Shown piece after piece: positions 53,363 to 61,971 of a DNA stretch of 64,000 bases. The number at the start of each line of letters is the position of its first letter. Within the stretch, counting starts at the first letter, position 1. Made by a program: the position numbers and the translations under genes. This DNA comes from Arthrobacter koreensis (GTDB lineage Bacteria; Actinomycetota; Actinomycetes; Actinomycetales; Micrococcaceae), in assembly GCF_009193255.1 (NCBI RefSeq), contig NZ_WACG01000005.1:310001-374000 (forward strand). Reading direction: 5' to 3'. Below the pieces are notes generated by a model that was not told the DNA's origin, searched no databases, and worked only from the letters and a program-made list of their open reading frames with translations.

Positions 53363-55234
53363 CTAAGAGGTCAGAGCTCCCGGATGAGTCCATGCAGCGC
53401 AAATGGCCTCCGTTAGCTGGACTGAACGTGCTCGAATATCGGTTTCTGTCCACACAGCGGGATGGTCGTCAACTATGCCCTTGTTGATCGCGAGGATGCT
53501 GAAATCACTCAGCATGCTCCTTTTACCTCTGCCTGCGTCCTTTCCCGTTGGCGCCACTTCCATCGCCTCAGCATCCGTCCACGGGCGATTAGATAGGGCC
53601 GCGTTCAGACGCTGGGTGGTGAGGGTCAGATTACCCAACGTGTGAATCAACGAATCCCGCTTTTTCTCTGCATCGGGTTCCGTAGGAAGGTTGTTGAACC
53701 AGTGGGAGCGCCAGCCGCGGGGCATTACGTGTTCCACCTCCAGACCGTCTGGCAGTGTCACGTTTTCCTGTCTGGAGTGCCTCAACTGTTTCTCGACTTC
53801 TGCGAGAACAACACGCAGGCGTGATTGCCGCAAATTCCCGTATAGCCTTATGCCGGGAAGCTCCTCAATCATCTGCTCATCGCTGGGCCACTCACGGGAG
53901 TCTGCAGATTGGGCCACGAGAAACTGAACCACCGACGTCCCGCAGTTTTCCATAGGTACACCGTTCAGTTCCTTCAGCAGGCTCACCATCAGCCTACTTA
54001 TGTCCTTACTGGTACGGCGAAGTAGTGTTCGGCGGACCGCCCAGCTCTCCAAAGCGCCCAGCCCCAGTTCTATCTGCTCCTGGGGCACCTGATGGTTAGG
54101 CGACAGCATCCAAAGCAACAACGGCGTCGTTGCACCGAGCTCCAGAGCTTCGATCACCCGACGGTAAAATCGGCCCTGCGGAGATTCGTCGCCAATCTCA
54201 GCGAATGATCGGAAGATATCGGCATCCCGACGGAGGGCACGAATGAATTGAGTTCCTGATTCACCGTCCTGCATGTGTGTAGTTGCGTATTCCTTGAACC
54301 GCCGGAAGACCGTATCGCTGGGAATGTCGTCCTGAATCCGCATTATGAGCCAATACTGCAGAAAGATATCAATTCGCGAACGGAGAAGCCGGCCTTGGTT
54401 TATTTCCTGCCGCCACCACTCCTCGTCAAACGGAAGCCAATACTTCTCAGCCCATGTGTCTACATCTGCTTGGGCCCTTTCACCTTGCTGAAAAACCCAG
54501 TTCTTAATAAGGTCAGCAGCTAGCAGCGGTGTTCCTCGGTCGTTCAGCGTCTCAAAAATAAGCTGGTCGTCATCAGTCACACTTAGATTGATCGCCACTA
54601 GGTGCAGTTGATCACTCAGGACTTTAGCTAGGGCGGAAAGGCGATCGTAAACCTGAAACGTTTGCTCTTCATCGACGGACAGGGCCCAATCAGAGATCGC
54701 ATCCTGGAAGAAGGTATGGGCCTGAACAATTCTGTGATCCTGAAGTTGCAGGTCATCCTCAATCGTCCGGTCCATCGCCGCTTCAAACGCATCCCGGTCA
54801 GCCCTTGACGGCCACAGCTTGAAGCGGTTGCTCGTGCCTTTGAACCTGCGCGAGTCGTTTACGACCAGTTCTTGCAACGCTTCAGCATCGTCTTCGTGTC
54901 CATGGGCTTCTACGACTAGCTGAGCCGCATCTATGAGAATCTGCAGTGTGGTCATCCTTTGCTGCCCATCGATGACCTGCGACCTCGCAAGGTCACCAGC
55001 GGTGGCTGACACTTCCTTGATGACGACTGCACCCAGGAAGTGAGGGGACATGCCTCGAAGTTGACCGTCATTGGATGCTGCGTCAAGGACAGACTCGGCC
55101 ACACGGCAGACGTCGTTCCACAACGGCGCCCATTGGTCCTCTTCGCTCCATACATACGGCCTCTGAAACGCCGGAATTTCATACTGAACTTTGGAATCAA
55201 AAAGGTCTCTGGGCGTTACTGCTTCGGCCTTCAA
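53363..55234 (-). CDS. GmrSD-like DUF262/DUF1524 type IV restriction protein
   Basis: 623 residues from a TTG start at 55234 behind GAGGATAG. The N-terminal DUF262 (ParB-like) domain has IPAFQRPYVWSE (20-31), HFLGAVVI and IDGQQRMTTLQ (88-98). The C-terminal DUF1524 HNH-type nuclease has LEVEHVMPRGW near 497 and the closing TLGNLTLTTQRLNAALSNRPW. Fused GmrS-GmrD proteins cut DNA with glucosylated hydroxymethylcytosine or similar bases, powered by nucleotide hydrolysis. It is 52 bp upstream of the SNF2 gene on the same strand, so it probably heads arm B. Base composition looks more AT-rich than the genes on either side, suggesting separate arrival. Confidence 0.85.
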   Translation of the reverse strand: MKAEAVTPRDLFDSKVQYEIPAFQRPYVWSEEDQWAPLWNDVCRVAESVLDAASNDGQLRGMSPHFLGAVVIKEVSATAGDLARSQVIDGQQRMTTLQILIDAAQLVVEAHGHEDDAEALQELVVNDSRRFKGTSNRFKLWPSRADRDAFEAAMDRTIEDDLQLQDHRIVQAHTFFQDAISDWALSVDEEQTFQVYDRLSALAKVLSDQLHLVAINLSVTDDDQLIFETLNDRGTPLLAADLIKNWVFQQGERAQADVDTWAEKYWLPFDEEWWRQEINQGRLLRSRIDIFLQYWLIMRIQDDIPSDTVFRRFKEYATTHMQDGESGTQFIRALRRDADIFRSFAEIGDESPQGRFYRRVIEALELGATTPLLLWMLSPNHQVPQEQIELGLGALESWAVRRTLLRRTSKDISRLMVSLLKELNGVPMENCGTSVVQFLVAQSADSREWPSDEQMIEELPGIRLYGNLRQSRLRVVLAEVEKQLRHSRQENVTLPDGLEVEHVMPRGWRSHWFNNLPTEPDAEKKRDSLIHTLGNLTLTTQRLNAALSNRPWTDAEAMEVAPTGKDAGRGKRSMLSDFSILAINKGIVDDHPAVWTETDIRARSVQLTEAICAAWTHPGALTS

Positions 55235-55325
55235 CTATCTATCCTCATCTTATTGTTATTTCCGCTTGCAACCGCCCATCTTTCCCGCGCACGCACCCTA
55301 CGACAAGGATGAGCGGGGGCGGGGT

Positions 55326-56444
55326 TCAACCGATCCGAGGTCCACCTGCCTCCGCGAGCTCGTCAAGGACACTGATGGATACATCAGTGTCGCCATCGAC
55401 ATTCTCAGTTAGATCGGGGAAGACCGTGGTTCCAGGCACGAGATCCGGATACTTTTCCATCAGGAAACGTCTGCGATAGGCCAGGTCAGCTGCATCAACT
55501 ATTGACTCCAGAGTTGCCCAGTTTAGGCCACTGCCAATGACGATCCCTGCCGCTGGGACGATCTTTCCAAGCGACTGTTTAGTGAAACGAGTGGCGTATG
55601 CCTTGGCAAACTGCTTGGACACTTTCGTGACTATGGATTTGTCGAGAACAGTCCATGCCTTCCCACGAACAAGTGCCTGCGTTAATCGTGAAACGTCCGC
55701 CATTGCCGTATGCTTTGCAGTCGCCGACGCTGCTGTACCAGCGTTGACCACAGACATAACGAAGAGCTTTTCGCTAGGATCCTCCGGATCATAGCCATAG
55801 AGCAATGCGACGTGCCCAACGGAACGAGACGCCAGCCCCAAAACGATTGCGGCATCACCGGAAATAGCTCCAGCAACTGCCGCGGCAGAAGGGGCCGTCG
55901 CGGCACCAGCCGAAGCAACAACCACCAGCGATCCGCCTGAAACGACTAGACCCGCACCAGCCCCCGACACGGCTGCTGCGATCGGATAATAGAGATTTAG
56001 CCCCCGTCCCCGAACGGCATCAACTTCCTCCAAGTCAAGACGACGCAGGTCTGAGAGCACTGATACTTCGTGTCCACGTTTCTGGTGCCTCTCCACCACA
56101 CGGCGGGGAGACAGCCCGACGCGAGAGGCTCGTGCGAGCATTCGAGTCACGGACTGAACGACTGCACCGCTCCAGTCAGTGACTCCCTCTGGTACGACTT
56201 CCTTCGCATTTCTAATACCCGTTTGAAACGCGCGAGTACCCTTATCGACCGCGTCTTGCCCTCTGTCTACCAGCGACTGTGCCCGAGGACGACTCTCAAA
56301 ATACTGTGCTGCCCTCTTTCCGACGCCAGCGGAACTCTGGGCAGCCTTGAGACCTGCCCTTTTCACAGCTTTTGAAACGGGGCGAAGTTTGGGCTCCTGG
56401 AGCCGACGCCATGCGTCAACCTCGTAGGGCGAGGGATTCATCAT
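55326..56444 (-). CDS. EcsC-family protein
   Basis: 372 residues. The EcsC domain spans about 95-350: DWSGAVVQSVTRMLARASRVG, GAGAGLVVSGGSLVVVASAGAATAPSAAAVAGAISGDAAIVLGLASRSVGHVALLYGYDPEDPSEKLFVMSVV, and the ending VGKIVPAAG-type run (KIVPAAGIVIGSGLNWATLESIVDAADLAYRRRFLMEKYP). The family is named for a Bacillus protein of the EcsABC locus, but the molecular function is not established. Two long hydrophobic stretches near 155-205 could insert in membrane. It lies 91 bp upstream of the GmrSD-like gene on the same strand. Whether it belongs to the defence set is unclear. Confidence 0.8.
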   Translation of the reverse strand: MMNPSPYEVDAWRRLQEPKLRPVSKAVKRAGLKAAQSSAGVGKRAAQYFESRPRAQSLVDRGQDAVDKGTRAFQTGIRNAKEVVPEGVTDWSGAVVQSVTRMLARASRVGLSPRRVVERHQKRGHEVSVLSDLRRLDLEEVDAVRGRGLNLYYPIAAAVSGAGAGLVVSGGSLVVVASAGAATAPSAAAVAGAISGDAAIVLGLASRSVGHVALLYGYDPEDPSEKLFVMSVVNAGTAASATAKHTAMADVSRLTQALVRGKAWTVLDKSIVTKVSKQFAKAYATRFTKQSLGKIVPAAGIVIGSGLNWATLESIVDAADLAYRRRFLMEKYPDLVPGTTVFPDLTENVDGDTDVSISVLDELAEAGGPRIG

Positions 56445-56520
56445 GTCGGTAACTATATGTGGCGTGACTGGCCCCTACCCGTATGCCGTCCAGTGAGTCC
56501 GGTGTTCGGCGCTGCGTTAG

Positions 56521-56550
56521 TTGACATGGAGCGCAGCCGGCATTTATTAC
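56521..56550 (+). promoter_or_regulatory. Sigma-70-type promoter candidate
   Basis: TTGACA (56521-56526) and TATTAC (56545-56550) are separated by 18 bases, a good match to the housekeeping consensus. The site lies 68 bp upstream of the interrupted small gene at 56618 and points toward it. Confidence 0.5.
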
Positions 56551-56617
56551 ACGTCAGCGTTCGCTATCGGCGTGGCCTTAGCAAACACAAGATCTCGAAC
56601 AATCTAGACTCGCGCCC

Positions 56618-57124
56618 ATGGATATCCTTGCGACACTCCCGTCGACTTTCATCGGTGCGTTCTAAGGAACTTTTGCAGCGTTCCTTTCGGAACGCCTACT
56701 GCGGATCCGCGATGCCAAGGCCGTACAGACGGCCGCACTAAACAACCTAACTACAGATCTCCATCTGCGTAGGGCATTGACGGTTATCACTCCAAGGAGG
56801 ATTCCAACCGGGCCAAGCGACGATAGGAAATTTGCGACAGACGCAATCCTGCAGATTCGGAACGGGATCCGAGAAACGAGGCTTGCTCTCCGACCTCGCT
56901 CGTCACACGAATTCAATGTGCTTGTCGGTATGTCGTCCGCGTGTAACCGATACCTGGAGAATGTTCAGTACGAACCAGAAGACTACCAATATGAACTCGA
57001 GCGCCTCCGCTCCACGTTTTCCGAGGCTATACACGATCTGGGCAAAACGAAAGGAGTTGTCATTCGAGAGCCCGGGGCAGGTGCCCTCTTGCAGCCAACC
57101 CAACATCTCGCCGACCGTAGCTAA
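56618..57124 (+). pseudogene. Small N-terminally anchored membrane protein gene interrupted by TAA
   Basis: ATG 56618 opens a frame of 15 codons (MDILATLPSTFIGAF), meets TAA at 56663-56665, then continues in the same frame for 152 codons to 57124. Joined across the stop, the N-terminus makes a good membrane helix (STFIGAF-x-GTFAAFLSERLLR), and one base change (TTA to TAA, Leu) would explain the break. The rest is soluble and helical (FATDAILQIRNGIRETRLALRPRSS, YEPEDYQYELERLRSTFSEAIHDL). I do not recognise the family. A restart at TTG 56777 could give a 115-residue fragment. Confidence 0.6.
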
Positions 57125-57163
57125 CGCAGGCGCCTCTGTCTCAAGCGCATCGAACCCAGCGTA

Positions 57164-58381
57164 CTAACGAACTCGGCGTTTCGTATGACCGCACTCAAGG
57201 GTCGCCAGCACGAGGCTCGGATGGGCTCTTTGAGACCGTAGCCTCGCCTGAACCCTCACCCGCCGCCGCTCCTCAGCATCCACCTGGTTCTCCTCCAGAT
57301 GCACCTTCTTCGGCCAGCCCACTGAATCCGGAGCACCGGGAATCACCTCGCCGCGCAGCGTCGCCTGCGCGGTCTCCCGCATACACAGAATGCTCACCAG
57401 ACCGATCACACCGGCAATCGCCATGTACCAACCCGGCACCAGCTGGTTGCCGGTCGTCTCGATCAGTTGGTTCGCGATGGTGTGCGACGTACCGGCAAAG
57501 AACGCCGTAGAGAAGTTATAGGCGAGCGCAAATCTCGTATAGCGGACCGCCGTCGGGAACAGCGCCGGCAGCGTGGAGGACGCCGACGACACCAGGATCA
57601 CCAGCAGGAAGCACAGCACAGCCAAGCCCAGGAACTGCAGGATCAGACTCTCCACACCCAGCAGCATGATCGCCGGAACAGACAGCACAATGTAGCCAAC
57701 AGCCGCGGTCAGCAGCAGCGGCTTGCGGCCTATCCGGTGAGAGAGCGCACCGACCCGCGGAATCGCCAGCAGCATCAGCGCCATCACGGCCACCAGCATC
57801 CAGTTGCCCTGTGCCGTGCTGTGTCCCAGCTGGCCGCTCATGTGGGTGGGCATGTATCCGAGGATCAGGTAGAACGCCACGTTCAGCAGCACCACAAACC
57901 CGGCCAGGACCAGCAGCTGCCGCCAGTTCTGCGCCAGCACCTGCCGCAGCGGGGACTTCAGGGTCTCCCGGTGCGCCGAGGCCTCCGCGAACACCGGAGC
58001 CTCCACCAGCCGGGTCCGGATCCACAGCGCTGTCAGACCCAGCGGGATAGTCAGCAGGAACGGCAGCCGCCACCAGCCCTCCAGCATCCCCTCGTCGCCG
58101 ACGAGTGTGATGGTGGTGGTGCAGACAATCGCTGCAAGGATAAAGCCCACCGTGGTGCCGAACTCCAAGAACGACCCGAAGAAACCACGGCGCATATCCG
58201 GAGCCGACTCCGCTATGTACACCGCAGCACAAAACCCATGCTGCACAGCGATAGGGATTGAACCGGCGCCGTCGTCGATTATTTGCACAGAGCTTATGTG
58301 CGTAGAGTTCCGGCTCTGGCCGTCCTGCAGACGTGCGTGCAGCTGGTACTCCTCGTCGGAGCCAGGCGTTGAATTCCCCAT
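57164..58381 (-). pseudogene. MFS transporter (ProP-like) lacking its first three helices
   Basis: The frame encodes 405 residues. From about residue 48 it reads as a metabolite:H+ symporter of the ProP/ShiA kind: VYIAESAPDMRRGFFGSFLEFGTTVGF, then later SHRIGRKPLLLTAAVGY and FPTAVRYTRFALAYNFSTAFFAG. A normal member has about 100 more residues with helices 1-3 and the first GRxGR loop before this point. Here they are replaced by a 45-residue hydrophilic stretch with no transporter character (GSDEEYQLHARLQDGQSRNSTHISS). The C-terminal 60 residues are also atypical. It is most likely a 5'-truncated remnant, with the break near 58240-58260. Confidence 0.7.
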
Positions 58382-58429
58382 GCCGGTGAACCTACTCGAC
58401 CCTGCGTTTAGCCTATCCCCAGGAGGCCC

Positions 58430-59002
58430 TCACACCTGGGAACGGTCGAACAGCGCGGACAGCGGAACCTCCACCACCTCGCCGTTCAGCACCCGCGCAT
58501 ACCGCTGGCCGGTGAGCTCCGAGAGGGTAAGCCTGATCAGGGTGCCGTGCGCCACGGCGATGATCCGTTGGCCCGGATACTGCGCGGCCAAACTGCGCAG
58601 AGCGGTGAGCCCGCGATCCGCCACTTGCTGCTCCGGTTCACCGATACCAAGTGCGGCCGTGATCTGCGGTTCGGTCAGCCCGTTCAGGTGCAGCCCTTCG
58701 GCCGGCCCGTAGTCCCGCTCCACCAGCTCCGGAACGGTACCGGCGAGCTGCAGTCCAGCCGCGTCAGCAATACGACGCGCGGTCTGCACGGCACGCAGCA
58801 GCGGCGAGGAAACCACCACATCCCACGGCTCAGCGGCCAGCAGCCGCCCGGCCTTGCGCGCCTGGGCGCGGCCCACACCGTTCAGCGGGTTGTCGGTTCG
58901 GCCCTGCAGCCGGCGCTCCTGGTTCCAGTCCGTTTCCCCGTGCCGCACCAGGACCAGCCGTGCCGGCAGCGTCTCAGCACCATTCATACGCGCATCACTC
59001 AC
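58430..59002 (-). CDS. Histidine-phosphatase (phosphoglycerate-mutase-like) family protein
   Basis: 190 residues from GTG 59002, which has GGGGAGGGG at ideal spacing. ATG 58987 is the alternative. The catalytic motif LVLVRHGETDWN (His21) and the second histidine motif IAVAHGTLIRL are intact, with LQGRTDNPLNGVGRAQA and SSPLLRAVQTARRIA as in cobalamin-phosphatase/PhoE-type members. It dephosphorylates small phosphate esters, substrate unknown. It follows the ATPase gene by 20 bp as the last gene of the leftward transport operon, which also starts with a phosphoesterase. Confidence 0.85.
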   Translation of the reverse strand: MSDARMNGAETLPARLVLVRHGETDWNQERRLQGRTDNPLNGVGRAQARKAGRLLAAEPWDVVVSSPLLRAVQTARRIADAAGLQLAGTVPELVERDYGPAEGLHLNGLTEPQITAALGIGEPEQQVADRGLTALRSLAAQYPGQRIIAVAHGTLIRLTLSELTGQRYARVLNGEVVEVPLSALFDRSQV

Positions 59003-59022
59003 GGCACCCCTCCCCGGAGCAC

Positions 59023-60234
59023 TCACGCCGTCACCAGCGTCCGGCGGCCAGCGGCCGCGTCCCCCGGCGCGGCCCCCGCAGAACCCGCATCCCCCGCGGA
59101 ATCCCCCGCATCCCCCGCGGCTCCCGACGCAGAACCAGCCGCCTCCCCCGCGAACACATGGGCCCGGAGCACCTCCGGCAGGACCCGGTCCCCCGGCTTG
59201 GGCACCCAACCCGTGACATGCGCCCGCAGCGTCCGGCCCTGCCAGTCCACGGAGACATCGAACCCATGCGGGCCGTAAAGCGCGGAGGTCACCACACCGG
59301 TCCGTGCCCAGCCGGTGTCGCCGGCGAGGTTCGGGTGCACCGGGTGCAGCAAGAGGTCCAGCGGAGACACCGCGGCGGTAACCGCCAGTGCCCTGTGCCC
59401 CAGACCGCCTTCACCCATGCTCGGCCCGGCTTCGAGCCGTTCGCCGGGGATGCTGATGCCCTCGGCGACCGCAAGCCGGCCCTCCGCCCAGGTCCCGTCC
59501 AGCAGCACGGCATCGTTTACGAAGGACGCCACAAACGCCGACGCCGGATTCCGCACCAGCTCCTCCGGTGTGCCGACCTGCTCAATCCGCCCGGCCCGCA
59601 GCACCGCCACCCGGTCTGCCAGGGCCAGGGCCTCCGCGCGGTCGTGCGTGACGTGCACCGATGTCAGTCCCTGCTCGCTCGTCAGCGCCTTCAGGTCCAG
59701 CCGGAGCCGAGCCCGCAGCGGTTCGTCCAGGGAGGACAACGCTTCGTCCAGGAGCAGTGCCTGCGGAGCGCCGACGATCGCCCGCGCCAGGGCCACGCGC
59801 TGGCGCTGCCCGCCGGAAAGCGCAGCCGGTGCCCGCTCCCCCAAGCCGTCCAGCCCGACCAGCCCCAGCACGCTGCGCACCCGGGCCTCCGCGGCTTTGC
59901 GGGGCACGCCCGCCAGGCGGAGCGGATACCCCACGTTCCGGGCCACGGACCAGTGCGGCCAGATCGCGTGGTCCTGGAACACCATGCCCAGGTTCCGTTT
60001 CTCCGGCGGCACCCAGGCGCCCGGCCCCGCCACCGGCTTGCCGCCGAGGCACAGGGTGCCGCCCTCCGGCTGAACAAACCCGGCGATGCTGCGCAGCAGC
60101 GTGGTCTTGCCGGAACCCGACGGACCGAGCAACGCCAGGAACTCGCCGTCGTGCACGTCCAGGTCCACGTCCGAGAGGCCAACATGGCCGTTGGCGTAGA
60201 CGTGGCGCAGGCCTTGAAGGCTGATCGAAGACAT
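59023..60234 (-). CDS. ABC transporter ATP-binding protein, FbpC/PotA type
   Basis: 403 residues. Walker A GPSGSGKTT (K46), Q-loop MVFQDHAIWPH, signature LSGGQRQRVALARAI near 137 and Walker B LLLDEALSSLDE (Ala for the usual Pro) are present. The C-terminal 150 residues hold a TOBE-like part (RTLRAHVTGWVPKPGDRVLPEV) followed by an Ala/Gly/Asp-rich tail (about 360-403) with imperfect GDAG-type repeats, probably unstructured. The start directly abuts the permease stop (TAAATG). Confidence 0.9.
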   Translation of the reverse strand: MSSISLQGLRHVYANGHVGLSDVDLDVHDGEFLALLGPSGSGKTTLLRSIAGFVQPEGGTLCLGGKPVAGPGAWVPPEKRNLGMVFQDHAIWPHWSVARNVGYPLRLAGVPRKAAEARVRSVLGLVGLDGLGERAPAALSGGQRQRVALARAIVGAPQALLLDEALSSLDEPLRARLRLDLKALTSEQGLTSVHVTHDRAEALALADRVAVLRAGRIEQVGTPEELVRNPASAFVASFVNDAVLLDGTWAEGRLAVAEGISIPGERLEAGPSMGEGGLGHRALAVTAAVSPLDLLLHPVHPNLAGDTGWARTGVVTSALYGPHGFDVSVDWQGRTLRAHVTGWVPKPGDRVLPEVLRAHVFAGEAAGSASGAAGDAGDSAGDAGSAGAAPGDAAAGRRTLVTA

Positions 60235-61971
60235 TTACTTCCCCTTCCGGAAACGGGTGCGCGCCGTGCGGCGGGCGCCCAGGGCGGCGGTCGCGGAGAG
60301 CCCCGCGACGCCGACGATCGTGACCAGCAGCGCCAGGGCGGAAGCCGAGTTGTAGTCCCCGGCCTGCTGGAGATTGAAGATGACCACACCCAGCGTCTGG
60401 GAGCCGGGCGCCACCAAAAGGATGGAAATGGTCAGTTCGCGCACCGCGGTCAAGGCGACGACGACGGCGCCGCTCACCGCCGCAGGCACGCTCAGCCGCA
60501 GCGCGACGTCGCCCAGTGCCCGCAGCGGACCGGCACCGGAGATCCGTGCGGCCTCGTCCAGGGACACCGGCACGGATTCCAGCGGTGCCCTCACGGATTG
60601 GACCACCAGGGCCAGGAACGCCATCACGTAGGCGCCGAGGATCACCCACGGCGTGTTGAAGATGCCCAGCGCCGGGGCAATCAGGAGCCAGGCGACAGCC
60701 AGGACCAGGCCCGGCAGTGCCTGCGGCAGCATGGCAGTGACGTCCAGCGCGGCGTTGGAGCGGTGTTTGGTCCGGGTCAGGAGCGCACCGACACCGAGCC
60801 CCAGCACGCCGCAGGCCACCGCTGCACCGAGGGCGAGCAGCACCGAGTTGGCGATGCCGGTGAGCGCTCCGCCGCTGGTGACGGCGCGGGCGATGTTCGC
60901 CAGGGTCAGGTTCTCCCAAGTCAGCGGCACGCCCGGAGCGGGCAGCAGTGCCTGCTCGGTCAGTGCCAGCAACGGCAGCACGCAGACGACGGCGGCGGTA
61001 AGCCACAGCAGGCCCGCCACCACCCAGCGGGCGGACCCCAGCTGCAGCGGCAGCGCAGCCGCTCCGGAACCGCCCAGTTCGCTGCCCCCGGGCAGCCGGC
61101 GCTGCAGCAGCACGGCAGCCAGGCCCAGGATCAGCAGCACCACCCCGATCGCGGCCACGGCGGGCAGCGGATTGGTCACGGTGCCGGAGGCGAGGTAGCG
61201 GTACACCAGGGTGGTGAGCGTGGTGTACCGCTCGGGCAGGCCGATCAGCGCGGGAATGCCGAAGTCGGAGAGGTTGGCGACGAGCGTGAGCACAAACGCG
61301 GCCACCACGGCTGGGCGCACCAGCGGCAGCGTCACCTGGCAGAAGGTGCGCAGCCCGCCGGCACCGCTGATCCGGGCGGCTTCCTCCAGGCTGCCCGGAA
61401 CCCGGCGCAGCGCAGCACTGATCACCAGGTAGGCCAGCGGATAGGAGTGCACAGCGAGCAGGAACACCACTCCGCCGCCGCCGTAGATGTCCAGCACCGG
61501 GCGCGCGGATCCGGTCAGCGCCATCAGCGCCTGGTTCACGGTGCCGGCCGGGGAGAGCAGCGCCATCCAGGACATCGCCCCAATGAACGGCGGAATGAGG
61601 AACGGCAGCAGGAAGATCCAGCGCAGCACGGTCCGGCCCGGCAGATCGGTCCGGTCCAGGACGACGGCGAGCAGCGCACCGAACGCGGTGGCCAGCGCCG
61701 CTGATCCGGCGGCGGAGGAAACGGAGTTCCACGCCGCAGCCAGGACGTCGGGGTCCGTGAGCACATCGGCGTTGGACGGCTGGGCCCCGCGGAACACAAT
61801 GACGCCGAGCGGCAGGAGCACCAGCAGGGCCAGGACGGTCCAGACCGCCAGCCGGAGCCAGTGCAGTCCGTCGCCCCAAGGCCCGTTGCCCCGGACCCGG
61901 CCTGCAGCTCCCCGGGCGGCGGGGCTGAGCTGACCCGCCGCCAAGGAAACGGAATTACTTGAGGAGGTCAT
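60235..61971 (-). CDS. Fused iron/phosphonate-type ABC permease (FbpB type)
   Basis: 578 residues from ATG 61971, overlapping the binding-protein gene by 17 bp. It consists of two permease halves with about twelve membrane helices. The EAA loops are EEAARISGAGGLRTFCQVTLPLVRPA near 215-240 and DEAARISGAGPLRALGDVALRLSVPA near 505-530. Such fused permeases serve ferric-ion or 2-aminoethylphosphonate importers. A Ser/Asn/Gly-rich N-terminal tail of 45 residues precedes the first helix. Confidence 0.9.
   Translation of the reverse strand: MTSSSNSVSLAAGQLSPAARGAAGRVRGNGPWGDGLHWLRLAVWTVLALLVLLPLGVIVFRGAQPSNADVLTDPDVLAAAWNSVSSAAGSAALATAFGALLAVVLDRTDLPGRTVLRWIFLLPFLIPPFIGAMSWMALLSPAGTVNQALMALTGSARPVLDIYGGGGVVFLLAVHSYPLAYLVISAALRRVPGSLEEAARISGAGGLRTFCQVTLPLVRPAVVAAFVLTLVANLSDFGIPALIGLPERYTTLTTLVYRYLASGTVTNPLPAVAAIGVVLLILGLAAVLLQRRLPGGSELGGSGAAALPLQLGSARWVVAGLLWLTAAVVCVLPLLALTEQALLPAPGVPLTWENLTLANIARAVTSGGALTGIANSVLLALGAAVACGVLGLGVGALLTRTKHRSNAALDVTAMLPQALPGLVLAVAWLLIAPALGIFNTPWVILGAYVMAFLALVVQSVRAPLESVPVSLDEAARISGAGPLRALGDVALRLSVPAAVSGAVVVALTAVRELTISILLVAPGSQTLGVVIFNLQQAGDYNSASALALLVTIVGVAGLSATAALGARRTARTRFRKGK

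Noticed and set aside
23152-55234. BREX system, because of the PglX-like methyltransferase
   Set aside because: No PglZ alkaline-phosphatase-like protein, BrxC-type ATPase or Lon-like protease is present. DrmD, DrmA and DrmB relatives point to DISARM-like defence.
23028-58430. Integrase, transposase or tRNA attachment site for the island
   Set aside because: None could be found by eye at either edge. The mode of acquisition is left open.
58960-61704. 914-codon plus-strand frame, and a 765-codon minus-strand frame at 59582-61879
   Set aside because: Both overlap the intact permease and ATPase genes in other frames, and their composition (Gln/His/Arg- or Arg/Ala-rich) is typical of shadows in high-GC DNA.
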